Of a DNA stretch of 64,000 nt, positions 1 through 10,529 are shown in pieces. The position numbers and the translations under genes were made by a program. The notes below the pieces were generated by a model. It made no database searches. It saw nothing but the letters and a program-made list of their open reading frames with translations, and had not been told where the DNA came from. Every line of letters begins with the position of its first letter. The stretch's first letter is position 1. This DNA comes from Staphylococcus lugdunensis (lineage in GTDB: Bacteria > Bacillota > Bacilli > Staphylococcales > Staphylococcaceae), in the NCBI RefSeq assembly GCF_002901705.1, contig NZ_PPPV01000001.1, positions 1 through 64,000 on the forward strand, given 5' to 3'.

Positions 1-602
1 ATGTTTGATTAGCTCATAAATACTAATTAAATCTTTGTAACGTTTCGTTACATTTTTGGAATTAACGTTGACATATTGTCATTCAGTTTTCAATGTTCAA
101 ATTTTTTACTTACATTTTATTATTTTATCGAAATAAACAATCTGTGTCAATATTTTTTGGCTCAATTGACTTTGTTTAAATCAACAATCAATATGTTATA
201 TTGTTTTGTTCTAAAGTTCAATAGTCAAAATTACACTTTCTTAACATCGTATTAAAATTGTTAAGAAGCAACATTGCTATCTGTCGTATTTTGACGACTT
301 TTTAATAATATCAATTAAAGACATCTACGTCAATTATTAATATCAGTAATTTTTGTTTACTTTTTCTTAAGAAGAGTATTAATCTAACCAAAATGTATAA
401 TAGCTATTTTTTTACAACTTGCTAAATTTGATATTATCCTCTTTTTAGAGCTTACTGTTAGTTGAAAGTATTAAATACTCGCACAAATTGAGTCATGTAT
501 AAATTTTATTCGTTTATTACGTGACGCTGGTTAAATAATACGAAAATTCTTTGGTTAATCAAGCTTTTAAATGTAAAGTCACATATAAATACGCCTTATT
601 TG
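1..602. other. AT-rich non-coding region at the left edge
   Basis: I see no convincing gene here: stop codons are dense in all frames and there is no ribosome binding site followed by a usable open frame. It continues into the structured element at about 603-857. Together they leave almost 1 kb without a gene downstream of perR. No RNA family that I recognise is present in this part. Confidence 0.6.
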
Positions 603-857
603 GGCGAGACACTTGAGGGAAAAGACAGGGTCCCCAACAATAAAAATGTGAAGCGTATTTCAGCAAGCAAAGTAAGTCGAATTCCCAAGCAAAGAAAAAC
701 TGAACTAAAATAGTTTTTCTAACAAAGCAAGCTTGGCTAGCTGAATCTATCGCCTATGCAAGCGAACCAATAATACAAGTATTATTAACAAAGAAGCCAG
801 TAAATGAAGTTACAAAACCCTCATTTACTGGCTAAATTTCTAGGATATAAGTCCTAG
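603..857 (+). ncRNA. Structured intergenic element, candidate small RNA (copy 1)
   Basis: This stretch shares three blocks in the same order with 58350-58552: a 5' block GGCGAGAC..TGAGGGA, then AAGACAGGG.CCCCAACA, then AAGCGAA.CCA..AATAC.AAGTATT. It ends in a perfect 13-bp inverted repeat (795-807 with 821-833, arm AGCCAGTAAATGA), followed by an 18-base imperfect palindrome at 840-857 (7-bp arms CTAGGAT/GTCCTAG with one mismatched pair at their inner ends). An inner hairpin with arm GAAAAACT lies near 702-722. The conserved blocks and a different terminal hairpin suggest a dispersed RNA-like family; transcription is inferred. The plus strand is chosen because the blocks read in that direction. 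The last hairpin lacks a clear run of T, so termination there is uncertain. Confidence 0.45.
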
Positions 858-984
858 CTGTTCTATCTTTGTTAAAAGTCATTTTAATTATATATAACAA
901 CTACTTATGTGATAAACACTGCTCAGTTATCAGTTTAACCATTGAAAGTATTCATCAAGCTATTTTGTCCGCCATATATAAATC

Positions 985-1443
985 TTATTGATTGGTTTCA
1001 CTTTCTTTACATTCTTTACAAATGCCATAGATTTCCATTCTATGATGCGTAACATCAAAATCTGTCACATGCTGCGCTAACTGTTCTACCTCATCTAGTT
1101 GTGGATAATGAAAGTCAACGATTTTTCCACATTTTTCACAAATAACATGGTAATGGTTGTGTGTATTAAAATCAAAACGACTAGAAGCATCACCATATGT
1201 TAGCTCTTTAACTAGACCTATATTTTTAAACACTCTTAAATTATTATATATCGTTGCAACACTGATATTAGGAAAATCTGGTGAAAGTGCTTGGTAAATT
1301 TCATCGGCAGTTGGATGTGTATGTGAAGAAATTAGATAACGAATGATAGCTTGTCTTTGAGGTGTAATTCGCACACCTGCTTTTCTCAGCTCTGTAATTG
1401 ATTCTTCCAATTCATGATCAATTGATTCTATATCTGCACTCAT
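985..1443 (-). CDS. perR: Peroxide-responsive Fur-family repressor PerR
   Basis: A 152-residue Fur-family metalloregulator. The N-terminal winged helix contains RITPQRQAI and [12 protein letters not shown]. The C-terminal half has the regulatory histidines ([13 protein letters not shown]) and two zinc CxxC pairs (CEKC and CKEC). In this family PerR senses peroxide through metal-catalysed histidine oxidation and represses catalase, peroxiredoxins, ferritin and itself. The start has AAAGATGGTG before ATG. A perfect 7-1-7 inverted repeat just upstream (1464-1478) fits autoregulation. It is very similar to S. aureus PerR as I remember it, with about four extra C-terminal residues. Peroxide-related genes bcp and ftnA lie in the same window. 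Confidence 0.95.
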   Translation of the reverse strand: MSADIESIDHELEESITELRKAGVRITPQRQAIIRYLISSHTHPTADEIYQALSPDFPNISVATIYNNLRVFKNIGLVKELTYGDASSRFDFNTHNHYHVICEKCGKIVDFHYPQLDEVEQLAQHVTDFDVTHHRMEIYGICKECKESETNQ

Positions 1444-1463
1444 AATTTCACCATCTTTCTATT

Positions 1464-1478
1464 TAATAATAATTATTA
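1464..1478. promoter_or_regulatory. Per box (PerR operator) upstream of perR
   Basis: The sequence TAATAAT-A-ATTATTA is a perfect 7-1-7 inverted repeat, centred 28 bp upstream of the perR start codon. It matches the known Per-box consensus TTATAAT-N-ATTATAA at 12 of 14 arm positions, and both differences are symmetrical. The position suits autorepression of perR. Binding itself is inferred. Confidence 0.75.
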
Positions 1479-1539
1479 CTTAATATTAATATAACTTTAT
1501 ATAGTTAAAAATGTCAATTGTTTATCTCTTCTTCTAAGG

Positions 1540-2499
1540 TTAATACCCATTCTTAGCATTAACAGTATTCTCAATTAGTTTTCCATTATTGAGAAAATGA
1601 TCTAAATTTCGTTCAAATATCTTTGTTGCATCTATTTTATTATTGTAATCATTGCCAGTAATGTGTGCAGTGATAGTTACATTATCTAAATCATATAATG
1701 GATGGTCAGCTGATAAAGGCTCATGTTCGAAAACGTCTAAATATGCGTGTCTTATCAAATTATTCTCCATTACCTCTAACAAATCATTTTCTTTTATTAT
1801 GGTTCCTCTGCCAACATTAATAAATAATGCATTATCTTTCATATACTCAAAATGTTTCCGCTTCAATAAATGATATGTTTCTTCAGTTTCGGGAAGCGTA
1901 TTTATAATAATGTCAGCTTTGTTTATTACATTATATAATTCTGTGATTACGTAAATATCATCAAAGTAATCAACTAAACTATTTGATCGATTGATACCTA
2001 TTATTTCAGGATTAAACGGTCTTAATAATTGTGCTGCTGCTTGCGCAATAGCACCTGTCCCTAGAAATAATATGGTTGAGCCACTAACTCTTTTACCAGT
2101 GATTGTAGAATCATATATATGATGGCGTTGATTATAATAAGATTTACGCATATTTTTATAATCATCCAAGATAAATGTAACAATATACTCGGCTAATTGT
2201 TTAGCTTGAACACCTCTTGTATTTGTCAGTTGAATGCCTCGTTGAAGTATATAGTTCAATGGAAGAGAATTAACCCCTGTTGCATACCAAGCAATCCATT
2301 TTAAATTGGGACAGCTTTCTAAAAAGGACTGATCTACATGTCCATCATAGCCAATTAAGATGTCAATATTCTGTCGTTCCTCTTCTGGTATATCGGCTGC
2401 TTGTGCATAAAATTGAAATTCAATTTGTTGGTATTTATTAACTAAATGTTGCTCTAGTTTACCCAAGCGCTTCAATCCTACTACTTTCAACTTAATCAC
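1540..2499 (-). CDS. D-2-hydroxyacid dehydrogenase family protein
   Basis: A 319-residue NAD(P)-dependent 2-hydroxyacid dehydrogenase. The Rossmann motif GTGAIA is at residues 147-152. The catalytic Arg, Glu and His of the family are visible as R231 (INVGRGT), E260 (VFEHEP) and H279 (ITAHITG). The residues after the second strand (GINRSN, R171) suggest a preference for NADPH, which is inference. Natural substrate is unknown; phosphoglycerate, hydroxypyruvate or a branched 2-oxoacid are all possible. The start codon overlaps the stop codon of the upstream peroxiredoxin gene by 4 bp, so the two are probably co-transcribed and translationally coupled. Confidence 0.85.
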   Translation of the reverse strand: MIKLKVVGLKRLGKLEQHLVNKYQQIEFQFYAQAADIPEEERQNIDILIGYDGHVDQSFLESCPNLKWIAWYATGVNSLPLNYILQRGIQLTNTRGVQAKQLAEYIVTFILDDYKNMRKSYYNQRHHIYDSTITGKRVSGSTILFLGTGAIAQAAAQLLRPFNPEIIGINRSNSLVDYFDDIYVITELYNVINKADIIINTLPETEETYHLLKRKHFEYMKDNALFINVGRGTIIKENDLLEVMENNLIRHAYLDVFEHEPLSADHPLYDLDNVTITAHITGNDYNNKIDATKIFERNLDHFLNNGKLIENTVNAKNGY

Positions 2500-2951
2500 C
2501 CCAAAATATTTTTTAATTCAGCCATTTGATTTTTGACTTTAACCTTTTCAATAACATCTAATATGATACCTTGCTCATCAATAATAAACGTTGTTCTTAC
2601 AATCCCCATACTTTCCTTTCCAAAAGATTTTTTTAACTGATAAACACCTACTTCTTTCGCAACTTCATAGTCTTTATCTACGAGTAAATCAAAATTCAAA
2701 TGATGTTTATTTATGAAATTACGGTGTTTTTGCTCACTATCTCCACTAATTCCAAATACTTGTATATCTAAATCATTAAAAAAAGCTAAATTGTCACGAA
2801 AATCACAAGCTTCTGTTGTACACGTTGGCGTATTATCTCTTGGGTAAAAATAAAGTACTGCCTTTTGACCTTTTAAATCTTTATTTGAAATGCTTACTCC
2901 ATTCTGGTTTTTCAATGAAAAATGTGGGAAACGTTGTCCTTTTTCTAACAT
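2496..2951 (-). CDS. bcp: Peroxiredoxin of the Bcp/PrxQ type
   Basis: A 151-residue thiol peroxidase. The motif PRDNTPTCTTEAC places the peroxidatic cysteine at C44 and the resolving cysteine five residues later at C49, the atypical 2-Cys arrangement of E. coli BCP. It reduces H2O2 and organic hydroperoxides in the cytoplasm using thioredoxin. The start follows TAGGTGATTAA. It is the first gene of a two-gene unit with the hydroxyacid dehydrogenase. It lies between perR and a divergent aminomutase gene, and PerR control is plausible, but I could not find a good Per box in the short intergenic region. Confidence 0.92.
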   Translation of the reverse strand: MLEKGQRFPHFSLKNQNGVSISNKDLKGQKAVLYFYPRDNTPTCTTEACDFRDNLAFFNDLDIQVFGISGDSEQKHRNFINKHHLNFDLLVDKDYEVAKEVGVYQLKKSFGKESMGIVRTTFIIDEQGIILDVIEKVKVKNQMAELKNILG

Positions 2952-3032
2952 TTAATCACCTATTCTTTTTTTAGTTATTATTTATGATACGATATTAGTT
3001 GAAAATATTAAATTAAAAGAGGTTGATAGAAC

Positions 3033-4322
3033 ATGAAATTCACAGAAAGTGAACGACTTCAGAAGTTATCAAATGAATATATTTTAGGTGGCGTAAACTC
3101 ACCTTCTCGTTCCTACAAAGCAGTAGGAGGTGGCGCACCAGTTGTAATGAAAGAAGGTCATGGCGCATATTTGTATGATGTAGATGGCAATAAATTCATT
3201 GATTATCTTCAAGCCTATGGACCAATTATCACTGGACATGCACATCCACATATTACTGAAGCTATACAGGATCAAGCTGCAAAAGGCGTGCTTTATGGTA
3301 CACCTACAGAATTAGAGATTGAATTTAGTAAAAAATTACGTGAAGCTATTCCATCTCTTGAAAAAATACGTTTCGTTAATTCTGGCACTGAAGCTGTGAT
3401 GACGACAATTCGTGTCGCTCGTGCTTACACTAAACGAGATAAAATAATTAAGTTTGCCGGTTCTTATCACGGTCATTCTGATCTCGTTTTAGTTGCTGCA
3501 GGAAGTGGCCCTTCTCAACTAGGTTCTCCTGATTCTGCTGGAGTGCCAGAGAGTGTTGCAAAAGAAGTTATAACCGTGCCTTTTAATGACATTGATTCAT
3601 ATAAAGAAGCAATGTCGCATTGGGGTGATCAAATCGCTGCTGTATTAGTCGAACCAATTGTGGGTAATTTTGGTATGGTTGAACCGCAACCTGGCTTTTT
3701 AGAAGAAGTGAATAAAATCACACATGATTATGGAGCTTTAGTTATCTATGATGAGGTTATTACAGCATTTCGCTTCCATTATGGAGCCGCACAAGATTTA
3801 CTTAACGTATATCCCGATTTAACTGCATTTGGTAAAATCATTGGTGGTGGGTTACCGATTGGAGGATACGGTGGTCGACAAGACATTATGGAACACGTCG
3901 CACCATTAGGACCGGCTTACCAAGCAGGTACAATGGCAGGGAATCCTTTATCAATGCGTGCAGGCATTGCTCTATTGGAAGTTCTAGAACAAGATGGTGT
4001 TTATGATAGACTTGATCGTCTAGGTAAACGCTTAGAAGATGGCTTATTAAAACTCATCGATAAGCACGGTATCACAGCTACTATTAATCGTGTTTATGGT
4101 TCACTAACACTATATTTTACGAACGAAAAAATAACGCATTATGAGCAAGTTGAAAGATCAGATGGTGAAGCATTTGGTAAATTCTTCAAATTAATGCTTA
4201 ATCAAGGTATTAATTTAGCTCCATCTAAATTTGAAGCATGGTTCCTAACTACTGAACATACTGAAGAAGATATTGACAAGACATTAGAAGCAGCTGATTA
4301 TGCCTTTAGTCAAATGAAATAA
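3033..4322 (+). CDS. gsaB: Glutamate-1-semialdehyde 2,1-aminomutase (GsaB-type paralogue)
   Basis: A 429-residue PLP enzyme of aminotransferase class III. It converts glutamate-1-semialdehyde to 5-aminolevulinate, the tetrapyrrole precursor. PLP-binding landmarks are NSGTEAV near 116-122, the aspartate of VIYDEVI at D240 and the Schiff-base lysine K268 in [10 protein letters not shown]. Length matches the family. No other haem-synthesis gene is nearby, so this is probably the stand-alone second GSAM known from staphylococci rather than hemL of the hemAXCDBL operon. AGAGG lies 10 bases before the ATG. It is transcribed divergently from bcp. Confidence 0.88.
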   Translation: MKFTESERLQKLSNEYILGGVNSPSRSYKAVGGGAPVVMKEGHGAYLYDVDGNKFIDYLQAYGPIITGHAHPHITEAIQDQAAKGVLYGTPTELEIEFSKKLREAIPSLEKIRFVNSGTEAVMTTIRVARAYTKRDKIIKFAGSYHGHSDLVLVAAGSGPSQLGSPDSAGVPESVAKEVITVPFNDIDSYKEAMSHWGDQIAAVLVEPIVGNFGMVEPQPGFLEEVNKITHDYGALVIYDEVITAFRFHYGAAQDLLNVYPDLTAFGKIIGGGLPIGGYGGRQDIMEHVAPLGPAYQAGTMAGNPLSMRAGIALLEVLEQDGVYDRLDRLGKRLEDGLLKLIDKHGITATINRVYGSLTLYFTNEKITHYEQVERSDGEAFGKFFKLMLNQGINLAPSKFEAWFLTTEHTEEDIDKTLEAADYAFSQMK

Positions 4323-4398
4323 ACTTGAAAATTAATCCTCGTCAGTGTATAACATATATAACTCATATTTAATATATAAAAATAAAGGAGTATGACCT

Positions 4399-5493
4399 TT
4401 GAAGCTAGGAGCCCGTATCTTAAAGACAGGTATTGCCATAATACTTGCCCTATTCATCACTTCTTTTTTACCTAATGACGTTGGATTTAAATCTGTCGCT
4501 GGTATCAGTGCAGTTGTTGCAATGCAACCCAATATCCATCGTTCTGTTAAGACAATTTCTGAGCAAGCTATGGGAAACTTTATTGGTGCATTGCTGGCAG
4601 TCATAGTGGTAGTAGTTTTTGGTAAAAATATTGTTATTATGGGCATTACCGTTATCTTATTAATCGCTATTTTATATAAAATCAACTTGGCACACGTTGC
4701 TACACTTGCAAGTGTGACTGCCTTAATTATCATGGGACAACATACTGGTTCATTTTATGTGGCAGCTACTTTTAGATTTATATTAGTAATGATAGGTGTG
4801 TTAAGTGCATCAATAGTAAATCTTATTTTCTTACCACCAAAATTCGAAACTAAAATTTATCATTATTCCGTAAAATTAACATCTGACATTTTTGTATGGT
4901 TTAGATTGGTACTAAATGACACTTCAGATTATCATCAAATTAAACAAGATAATGATCAAATAAAAACACGCTTAAATAGACTTGAACAAATATATGATTA
5001 TTATAATGAAGAACGACCACTTACAAAAAAACATGTATTTCAACAGAATAGAAAGAAAATCCTTTTCAAGGAAGTGGTTAGTACAACACGACAAGCGTAT
5101 GAAGTGTTAAACCGAATGACACGGTATCAAAATGATTTGCATAATTTAAATTATAATTTAATCTTTCAAATTAAACTTGAAATTGATGCATTAATTGAAT
5201 ATCACGAACAAATTTTGCGTAGTTTATCGAAAAAGGCACGCTATAATATTGAGCATGTTGAAAATAATATTATTAATCCTCAAAAGAAAGATTTAATGCT
5301 CGCATTTCAACAGGAATTAATTCAAAACCCCTATCAAACAAAATATTCTTATTCTAATTTAATGCAGATTATCGCTGCGATTGAAGAGTATCGATATCAT
5401 TTAGAGCATCTAGATCGTCTCAGATTAAGCTATTTTACGTATCATCGTACTGATGCGGATATTGACATAGTTGATGAAGACTTTGATGTATAA
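4399..5493 (+). CDS. UPF0421 (ArAE_1-like) membrane protein
   Basis: A 364-residue protein with four or five hydrophobic segments in residues 1-150, followed by a long charged, helical cytoplasmic part. The N-terminal part fits the UPF0421/ArAE_1 group, related to FUSC aromatic-acid exporters. The start is TTG at 4399, supported by AAAGGAG eight bases upstream; no ATG is as well placed. A second member of the same family lies at 26156-27136. Transport substrate is unknown. It is convergent with the ABC exporter gene, and a shared bidirectional terminator separates them. Confidence 0.75.
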   Translation: MKLGARILKTGIAIILALFITSFLPNDVGFKSVAGISAVVAMQPNIHRSVKTISEQAMGNFIGALLAVIVVVVFGKNIVIMGITVILLIAILYKINLAHVATLASVTALIIMGQHTGSFYVAATFRFILVMIGVLSASIVNLIFLPPKFETKIYHYSVKLTSDIFVWFRLVLNDTSDYHQIKQDNDQIKTRLNRLEQIYDYYNEERPLTKKHVFQQNRKKILFKEVVSTTRQAYEVLNRMTRYQNDLHNLNYNLIFQIKLEIDALIEYHEQILRSLSKKARYNIEHVENNIINPQKKDLMLAFQQELIQNPYQTKYSYSNLMQIIAAIEEYRYHLEHLDRLRLSYFTYHRTDADIDIVDEDFDV

Positions 5494-5580
5494 ATGAAGA
5501 TACGTTTTAACAATATAAATTAAGCATTTTAAAATTTATTTAGTAACGTTTTAACTATTTAAATATTTTCTATTCAAAGA

Positions 5581-5621
5581 AAATGGCAATTTCTATTACA
5601 AATGTAGAAATTGCCATTTTT
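5581..5621. terminator. Bidirectional terminator between convergent genes
   Basis: A perfect 15-bp stem (AAATGGCAATTTCTA pairing with TAGAAATTGCCATTT), with T-rich sequence following the stem on the plus strand and T-rich sequence also on the minus strand. It sits between the convergent UPF0421 and ABC exporter genes. Confidence 0.85.
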
Positions 5622-5647
5622 ATTATCAACACATTATTCTTTAATTT

Positions 5648-7384
5648 TTACAGATCTTGAATGCTATATAAATGTTCATATGCACCTTGTCTTGCTATTA
5701 ATTCTTGATGCGTACCAGTTTCTATAATTTCACCATTTTGTAATACAACGATTTTATCGGCATGTGTAATCGTTGATAAACGATGTGCCACGATCAATGT
5801 TGTACGATCTTTACTTAAAACATCAAGTGCGTCTTGTATAATAGCCTCGCTTTCAAGATCCAGTGCGCTCGTTGCTTCATCTAAGATTAATATTGGTGGA
5901 TTATTTAAAAATATGCGTGCAATTGATAAGCGTTGCTTTTGCCCGCCGGATAGTTTAACACCGCGCTCACCAACCTCAGTGTCATATCCTTGTGGTAATT
6001 TAGAAATGAAATCATGTGCATTAGCCATTTTTGCAGCTTCAATAATTTCTGCTTCAGTAGCATCTGGACGCCCTAATAATATATTTTCACGTACTGAATC
6101 GGAAAATAGTATATTATCTTGCTGTACTAAACCAATTTGATTTCTTAAACTTCCCGTCAAAAAGTCCTTAACATTATGCCCATCTATAGTGATTTCGCCA
6201 CCAGTGACATCATAAAATCTGGGAATTAAATTAATTAATGTAGATTTACCACCACCACTCATACCAACAAAAGCAACTGTTTCTCCGCGGTTAATGGACA
6301 AATTAATATCTTTTAATACCAAAGATTCATTGTCATTATATTTAAAACTTACATGTCTTAAATCAATATGCCCCTGTTTAATTTCAATTGGCTGAGCACC
6401 TCGGCCATTTTTAATATCATAATCTTCATCTATAAGTTGAAACACTCGGTCCATTGAAGCAAAACTTTGAGTTAGCGTGGTAAATGATGATACCAAACGA
6501 CGTAAAGGTCCAAATAATTGTTCTAAGTAACCAACAAACGCTGCTAGTGTTCCTACTGTAATTGAACCATTAATAACTAGATAGGAACCTACACCAATCA
6601 CTATGATAGGTCCCAAATCTGTGACGGTATTAATCGCTGCAAAAGAATAAGCATTCCATGACGTGTGTTTGAACGCTTTTTGTAAAAAATGAGTATTCTT
6701 TTTGTCAAAATTTTTCGCCTCATTATCTTCAATTGCAAAACTTTTTATCACTGACATGCCTTGTACACGTTCATGTAGAAAGCCTTGTACTTCTGCAAGC
6801 GCTTGTGATCGTACACGTGTTAAAGAACGCAATTTACCGAAGAAAAAGTAAACTGTCAAAATATAGAACGGAAATATCAAAATGGCTGCTAATGTTAATT
6901 TAACATCTAAAAAGAACATAATTGATAACGCAATAATAATCGTAATACAATCTAACCAAATATTCATTAGTCCTGTTAAAATAAAATCCTTGGTTTGTTC
7001 TACATCATTAATAACCCTTGAAATAACTTGACCCACTTGATTATTTGCATAAAATCGTGCGCTTAATGCCTGTAAATGATTGTATAATTGTTTTCTAATG
7101 TCATATAGAATCTTATTACTGGTCCACTGTGCTAAATATTGTCTTAAATATTCAATAGGTGGTCGCATAATAAGAAAAATAAAGAGTGCTATACCAATGG
7201 CAACACTTAGATGGATAACCTTTTGATGTGCTGTTAATGAATGATTATTAATCACACCATCAATCGCATATTTGATTAACAGCGGTATTAACATTGGTAT
7301 ACCAAATTTTATTATTCCAATGACAATCGTTGCAAATATACGATATTTATATGGCTTAACAAAATTTAAATATCGTCTAATCAT
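5648..7384 (-). CDS. Multidrug-type ABC exporter, Sav1866 orthologue
   Basis: A 578-residue half-transporter fusing a six-helix transmembrane domain (about residues 1-320) to a nucleotide-binding domain. Walker A is GMSGGGKST, the signature is LSGGQKQ, Walker B is ILILDEAT and the switch histidine is in AHRLST, so the ATPase is intact. With the start at the ATG giving MIRRYLN (preceded by GGGGG), the length equals that of S. aureus Sav1866, the first bacterial ABC exporter crystallised. It works as a homodimer in the membrane; drugs and lipids are reported substrates for the family. An upstream in-frame ATG would add five residues but has no ribosome binding site. Confidence 0.93.
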   Translation of the reverse strand: MIRRYLNFVKPYKYRIFATIVIGIIKFGIPMLIPLLIKYAIDGVINNHSLTAHQKVIHLSVAIGIALFIFLIMRPPIEYLRQYLAQWTSNKILYDIRKQLYNHLQALSARFYANNQVGQVISRVINDVEQTKDFILTGLMNIWLDCITIIIALSIMFFLDVKLTLAAILIFPFYILTVYFFFGKLRSLTRVRSQALAEVQGFLHERVQGMSVIKSFAIEDNEAKNFDKKNTHFLQKAFKHTSWNAYSFAAINTVTDLGPIIVIGVGSYLVINGSITVGTLAAFVGYLEQLFGPLRRLVSSFTTLTQSFASMDRVFQLIDEDYDIKNGRGAQPIEIKQGHIDLRHVSFKYNDNESLVLKDINLSINRGETVAFVGMSGGGKSTLINLIPRFYDVTGGEITIDGHNVKDFLTGSLRNQIGLVQQDNILFSDSVRENILLGRPDATEAEIIEAAKMANAHDFISKLPQGYDTEVGERGVKLSGGQKQRLSIARIFLNNPPILILDEATSALDLESEAIIQDALDVLSKDRTTLIVAHRLSTITHADKIVVLQNGEIIETGTHQELIARQGAYEHLYSIQDL

Positions 7385-7456
7385 AAGAATAACCCCCAAC
7401 TTCCTTAAGTACCTAACTTACCTTTACCCTAACGCTAAAATTAGCATGAAATACAA

Positions 7457-7510
7457 CAGAGGTTGATATGGCATCGCAAGATAAAAATCAAGCTTTGCAT
7501 TCAACCTCTG
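7457..7510 (-). terminator. Inverted repeat, probable terminator of the DUF402 gene
   Basis: A perfect 10-bp inverted repeat (CAGAGGTTGA with TCAACCTCTG) lies about 130 bp downstream of the DUF402 stop codon. On the minus strand it is followed by the T-rich TTGTATTTC. The distance and moderate T run make this less certain than the other terminators. Confidence 0.5.
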
Positions 7511-7641
7511 GCATGCAATATAATACACTTCATTGTGCTGTTTAAAACTTAAATGTCAATTTATTATTGAAGGCTTGAAAGTATTAAGCTTTTGTCATTG
7601 AATACTATAACCAATTTATTTTGGAATTACACATAATTTGC

Positions 7642-8244
<603 letters not shown>

Positions 8245-8281
8245 TTAAGCTTTAACTGTCTTTTTTCAGCTATTCGTACTA

Positions 8282-9337
8282 TTAAGTTTCTCCAATTATA
8301 AAGTCATAAATCTTTGACATTGATACTGGAAATGTATAATCATCACGGTTAGATAAATCTAACCACGTCATATATTTTGGAAGCTGAACCGCCGTTAAAT
8401 TAACATCATGAACTACACTATAAACCTGTATATTCCATGTTAAATGTGTAAACTGATGTTTTAGTTGATAAATAGGCTCACCTGTAGCGGTGATAGACAT
8501 ACCAAGACGATTTGTTAGTTCTTGTTCCGCGTTATCAGCGTCAACCATTGGAAATTGCCACATACCGTTAAGTAGCTTCTCTTGACGTTTTTCTATAAGA
8601 TAGTCTCCATGCTGATTACGAATTAAAAATACTTTTAGATTTATTATTTTCTTTTTTTTATTTTTGCTTTTTACTGGTAGATCTTGAATCGTACCTTGCT
8701 CAAAAGCTTCACAATGTGATTGTATAGGACAAAATAAGCATAATGGATTTTTAGGCGTACAAATAAGTGCACCCAGTTCCATCATTGCCTGATTAAATGT
8801 ACCAGCATGCTCTTGTACATATGGTTCTAATTGGTTTTCATATGCTTTTCTAGTAGATTGTAGTTTAATATCACTATAATCATTATTAATTCTTGACCAC
8901 ACTCTAAAAACATTACCATCAACCGTAGGCAATGGATGATTAAAAGCGATACTCATCACTGCAGCTTTAGTATAAGGACCTACACCCTTCAACTTTTCAA
9001 AATGTTCAGGTTGTGATGGCACAATCCCTCGATACACTTGATGGACTTCTTTAATTGCAGAATGGAAATTTCGTGCTCGACTATAATAACCTAGCCCCTC
9101 CCAATATTTTAAAACCTCATCTTCATGCGCATCACTTAATTCTTTAATTGTTGGAAAGCGTTGTATAAAGCGATGATAATAATCTATAACCGTTTTCACT
9201 TGTGTTTGCTGTAACATAACTTCGCTCAACCAAATATAATATGGATCTGCAGTTTCTCTCCAAGGCAGTTCGCGTTGATTTTTATTAAACCAATCCTCTA
9301 AATGACGCTTAAATGTTCTTTCTCTATACAATGACAT
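8282..9337 (-). CDS. mutY: Adenine DNA glycosylase MutY
   Basis: A 351-residue base-excision repair enzyme that removes adenine mispaired with 8-oxoguanine. It shows the helix-hairpin-helix GPD core (LKGVGPYTKAAVMS with TVDGNVFRVW), the catalytic Glu region LSEVMLQQTQ, and the [4Fe-4S] cysteines in the C-x6-C-x2-C-x5-C spacing (CTPKNPLCLFC...C). The C-terminal third is the NUDIX-like 8-oxoG recognition domain. The start at MSLYRER has AGAGGAG only four bases upstream; an upstream in-frame ATG 12 codons earlier lacks any such site. Transcribed divergently from the YdjM-like gene. Confidence 0.93.
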   Translation of the reverse strand: MSLYRERTFKRHLEDWFNKNQRELPWRETADPYYIWLSEVMLQQTQVKTVIDYYHRFIQRFPTIKELSDAHEDEVLKYWEGLGYYSRARNFHSAIKEVHQVYRGIVPSQPEHFEKLKGVGPYTKAAVMSIAFNHPLPTVDGNVFRVWSRINNDYSDIKLQSTRKAYENQLEPYVQEHAGTFNQAMMELGALICTPKNPLCLFCPIQSHCEAFEQGTIQDLPVKSKNKKKKIINLKVFLIRNQHGDYLIEKRQEKLLNGMWQFPMVDADNAEQELTNRLGMSITATGEPIYQLKHQFTHLTWNIQVYSVVHDVNLTAVQLPKYMTWLDLSNRDDYTFPVSMSKIYDFIIGET

Positions 9338-9460
9338 ATACTCCTCTTGCATATTTTTTATTGCTCTACTCATTTAAATTAACTATAATGTAACTTCATT
9401 TCGTTATTCCAATTTTTAGATTATAATAAAATATAAATACCAAAGAAAAGAGTGAATGAT

Positions 9461-10435
9461 ATGGATACTGCCACACATATAGCTATCGGTGTAGGTTTGA
9501 CTGCATTAGCTACACAAGATCCAGCAATGGCAGACACGTTTGCCGCTACTGCCACTACGATTATAGCCGGATCTTTAATACCAGATAGTGACACGGTGTT
9601 AAAGCTTAAAAGTAATTCCGCCTACATAACACATCATAGAGGCATCACACATTCTATACCTTTTACAATTTTATGGCCAATCCTTATAACATTTATCATA
9701 TTTGTTATCTTCAAACAAACAAATCCACTGCATGTATGGATGTGGGCACAATTAGCTGTCTTTTTACATGTCTTTGTAGATATATTTAACTCTTACGGTA
9801 CACAAGCGTTACGCCCTATTACCAACAAATGGATACAATTAGGTGTTATTAACACATTCGACCCGATTATTTTCATCATTTTAGTTATAGGCATTATATT
9901 ATGGATTATTGGAATACATCCTTATGCTATTTTTATTCCAATATTGTTCTTGTTAATTGGCTATTATATGATTCGTTTTAAAATGCAGTCAATCATCACT
10001 GAACAGGCTCTTAATCAAATTAGATCTAAACAGCACCCAGTAAAAATATTTGTTATTCCTACTTTAAAGTTTTTTGAATGGCGAGTAGCTATTCAAACAG
10101 AAACACATGATTATGTTGGGAGAGCTTATGGCAGAAATGTCGTATTTAGCGATAAAGTAGAGCGCCAACAATTCAAACCTGGAACTTTATTATGGCAAAT
10201 AAAAGGCAATCCTGAAATACGTACATTTTTAAATTTTTCTTCGATTTATCGTTGGCAGATACGTCGCTTGGATGATGACACGACTGAGATACGACTCATT
10301 GATTTAAGATATTTAAATAATGACCACTACTCATTTGCTGCTATAGCGCATGTCAATAATCAACAGAAAATTGATTATTCTTATATCGGTTGGGTGTTTT
10401 CTGAAGAAAAATTACAGAAAAAACTATATTCATAA
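9461..10435 (+). CDS. YdjM/DUF457 family membrane-bound metal-dependent hydrolase
   Basis: A 324-residue protein. The N-terminal part carries the family's histidine/aspartate set: DTATHIAIG, GSLIPDSDTV and HHRGITHSIPF. Four hydrophobic segments follow (about residues 65-170), then a soluble C-terminal domain of about 150 residues. In E. coli, YdjM is LexA-controlled, but I see no evidence for SOS control here. ATG at 9461 is preferred over the GTG at 9452 because AAGAG is then eight bases away. Substrate is unknown. It is convergent with the permease gene that follows. Confidence 0.75.
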   Translation: MDTATHIAIGVGLTALATQDPAMADTFAATATTIIAGSLIPDSDTVLKLKSNSAYITHHRGITHSIPFTILWPILITFIIFVIFKQTNPLHVWMWAQLAVFLHVFVDIFNSYGTQALRPITNKWIQLGVINTFDPIIFIILVIGIILWIIGIHPYAIFIPILFLLIGYYMIRFKMQSIITEQALNQIRSKQHPVKIFVIPTLKFFEWRVAIQTETHDYVGRAYGRNVVFSDKVERQQFKPGTLLWQIKGNPEIRTFLNFSSIYRWQIRRLDDDTTEIRLIDLRYLNNDHYSFAAIAHVNNQQKIDYSYIGWVFSEEKLQKKLYS

Positions 10436-10444
10436 TTTAAAAAT

Positions 10445-10504
10445 GAAAGCCAATTGAAGTGTTAACTTTGTCACTATAGACGACACATCAAATTGGCTTT
10501 TTTA
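10445..10504. terminator. Terminator between convergent genes
   Basis: AAAGCCAATT(G)A pairs with TCAAATTGGCTTT with one bulge, followed by a T run on the plus strand and preceded by an A-rich stretch that gives T residues on the minus strand. It separates the YdjM-like gene and the ABC permease gene. Confidence 0.75.
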
Positions 10505-10529
10505 TTATTTATGCGTTGCTAGCAAATGG

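Noticed and set aside
2952-3032. Per box between bcp and gsaB
   Set aside because: The best match (TTATTAT-T-TATGATA) agrees poorly in the right arm, so PerR control of bcp is not claimed from sequence.
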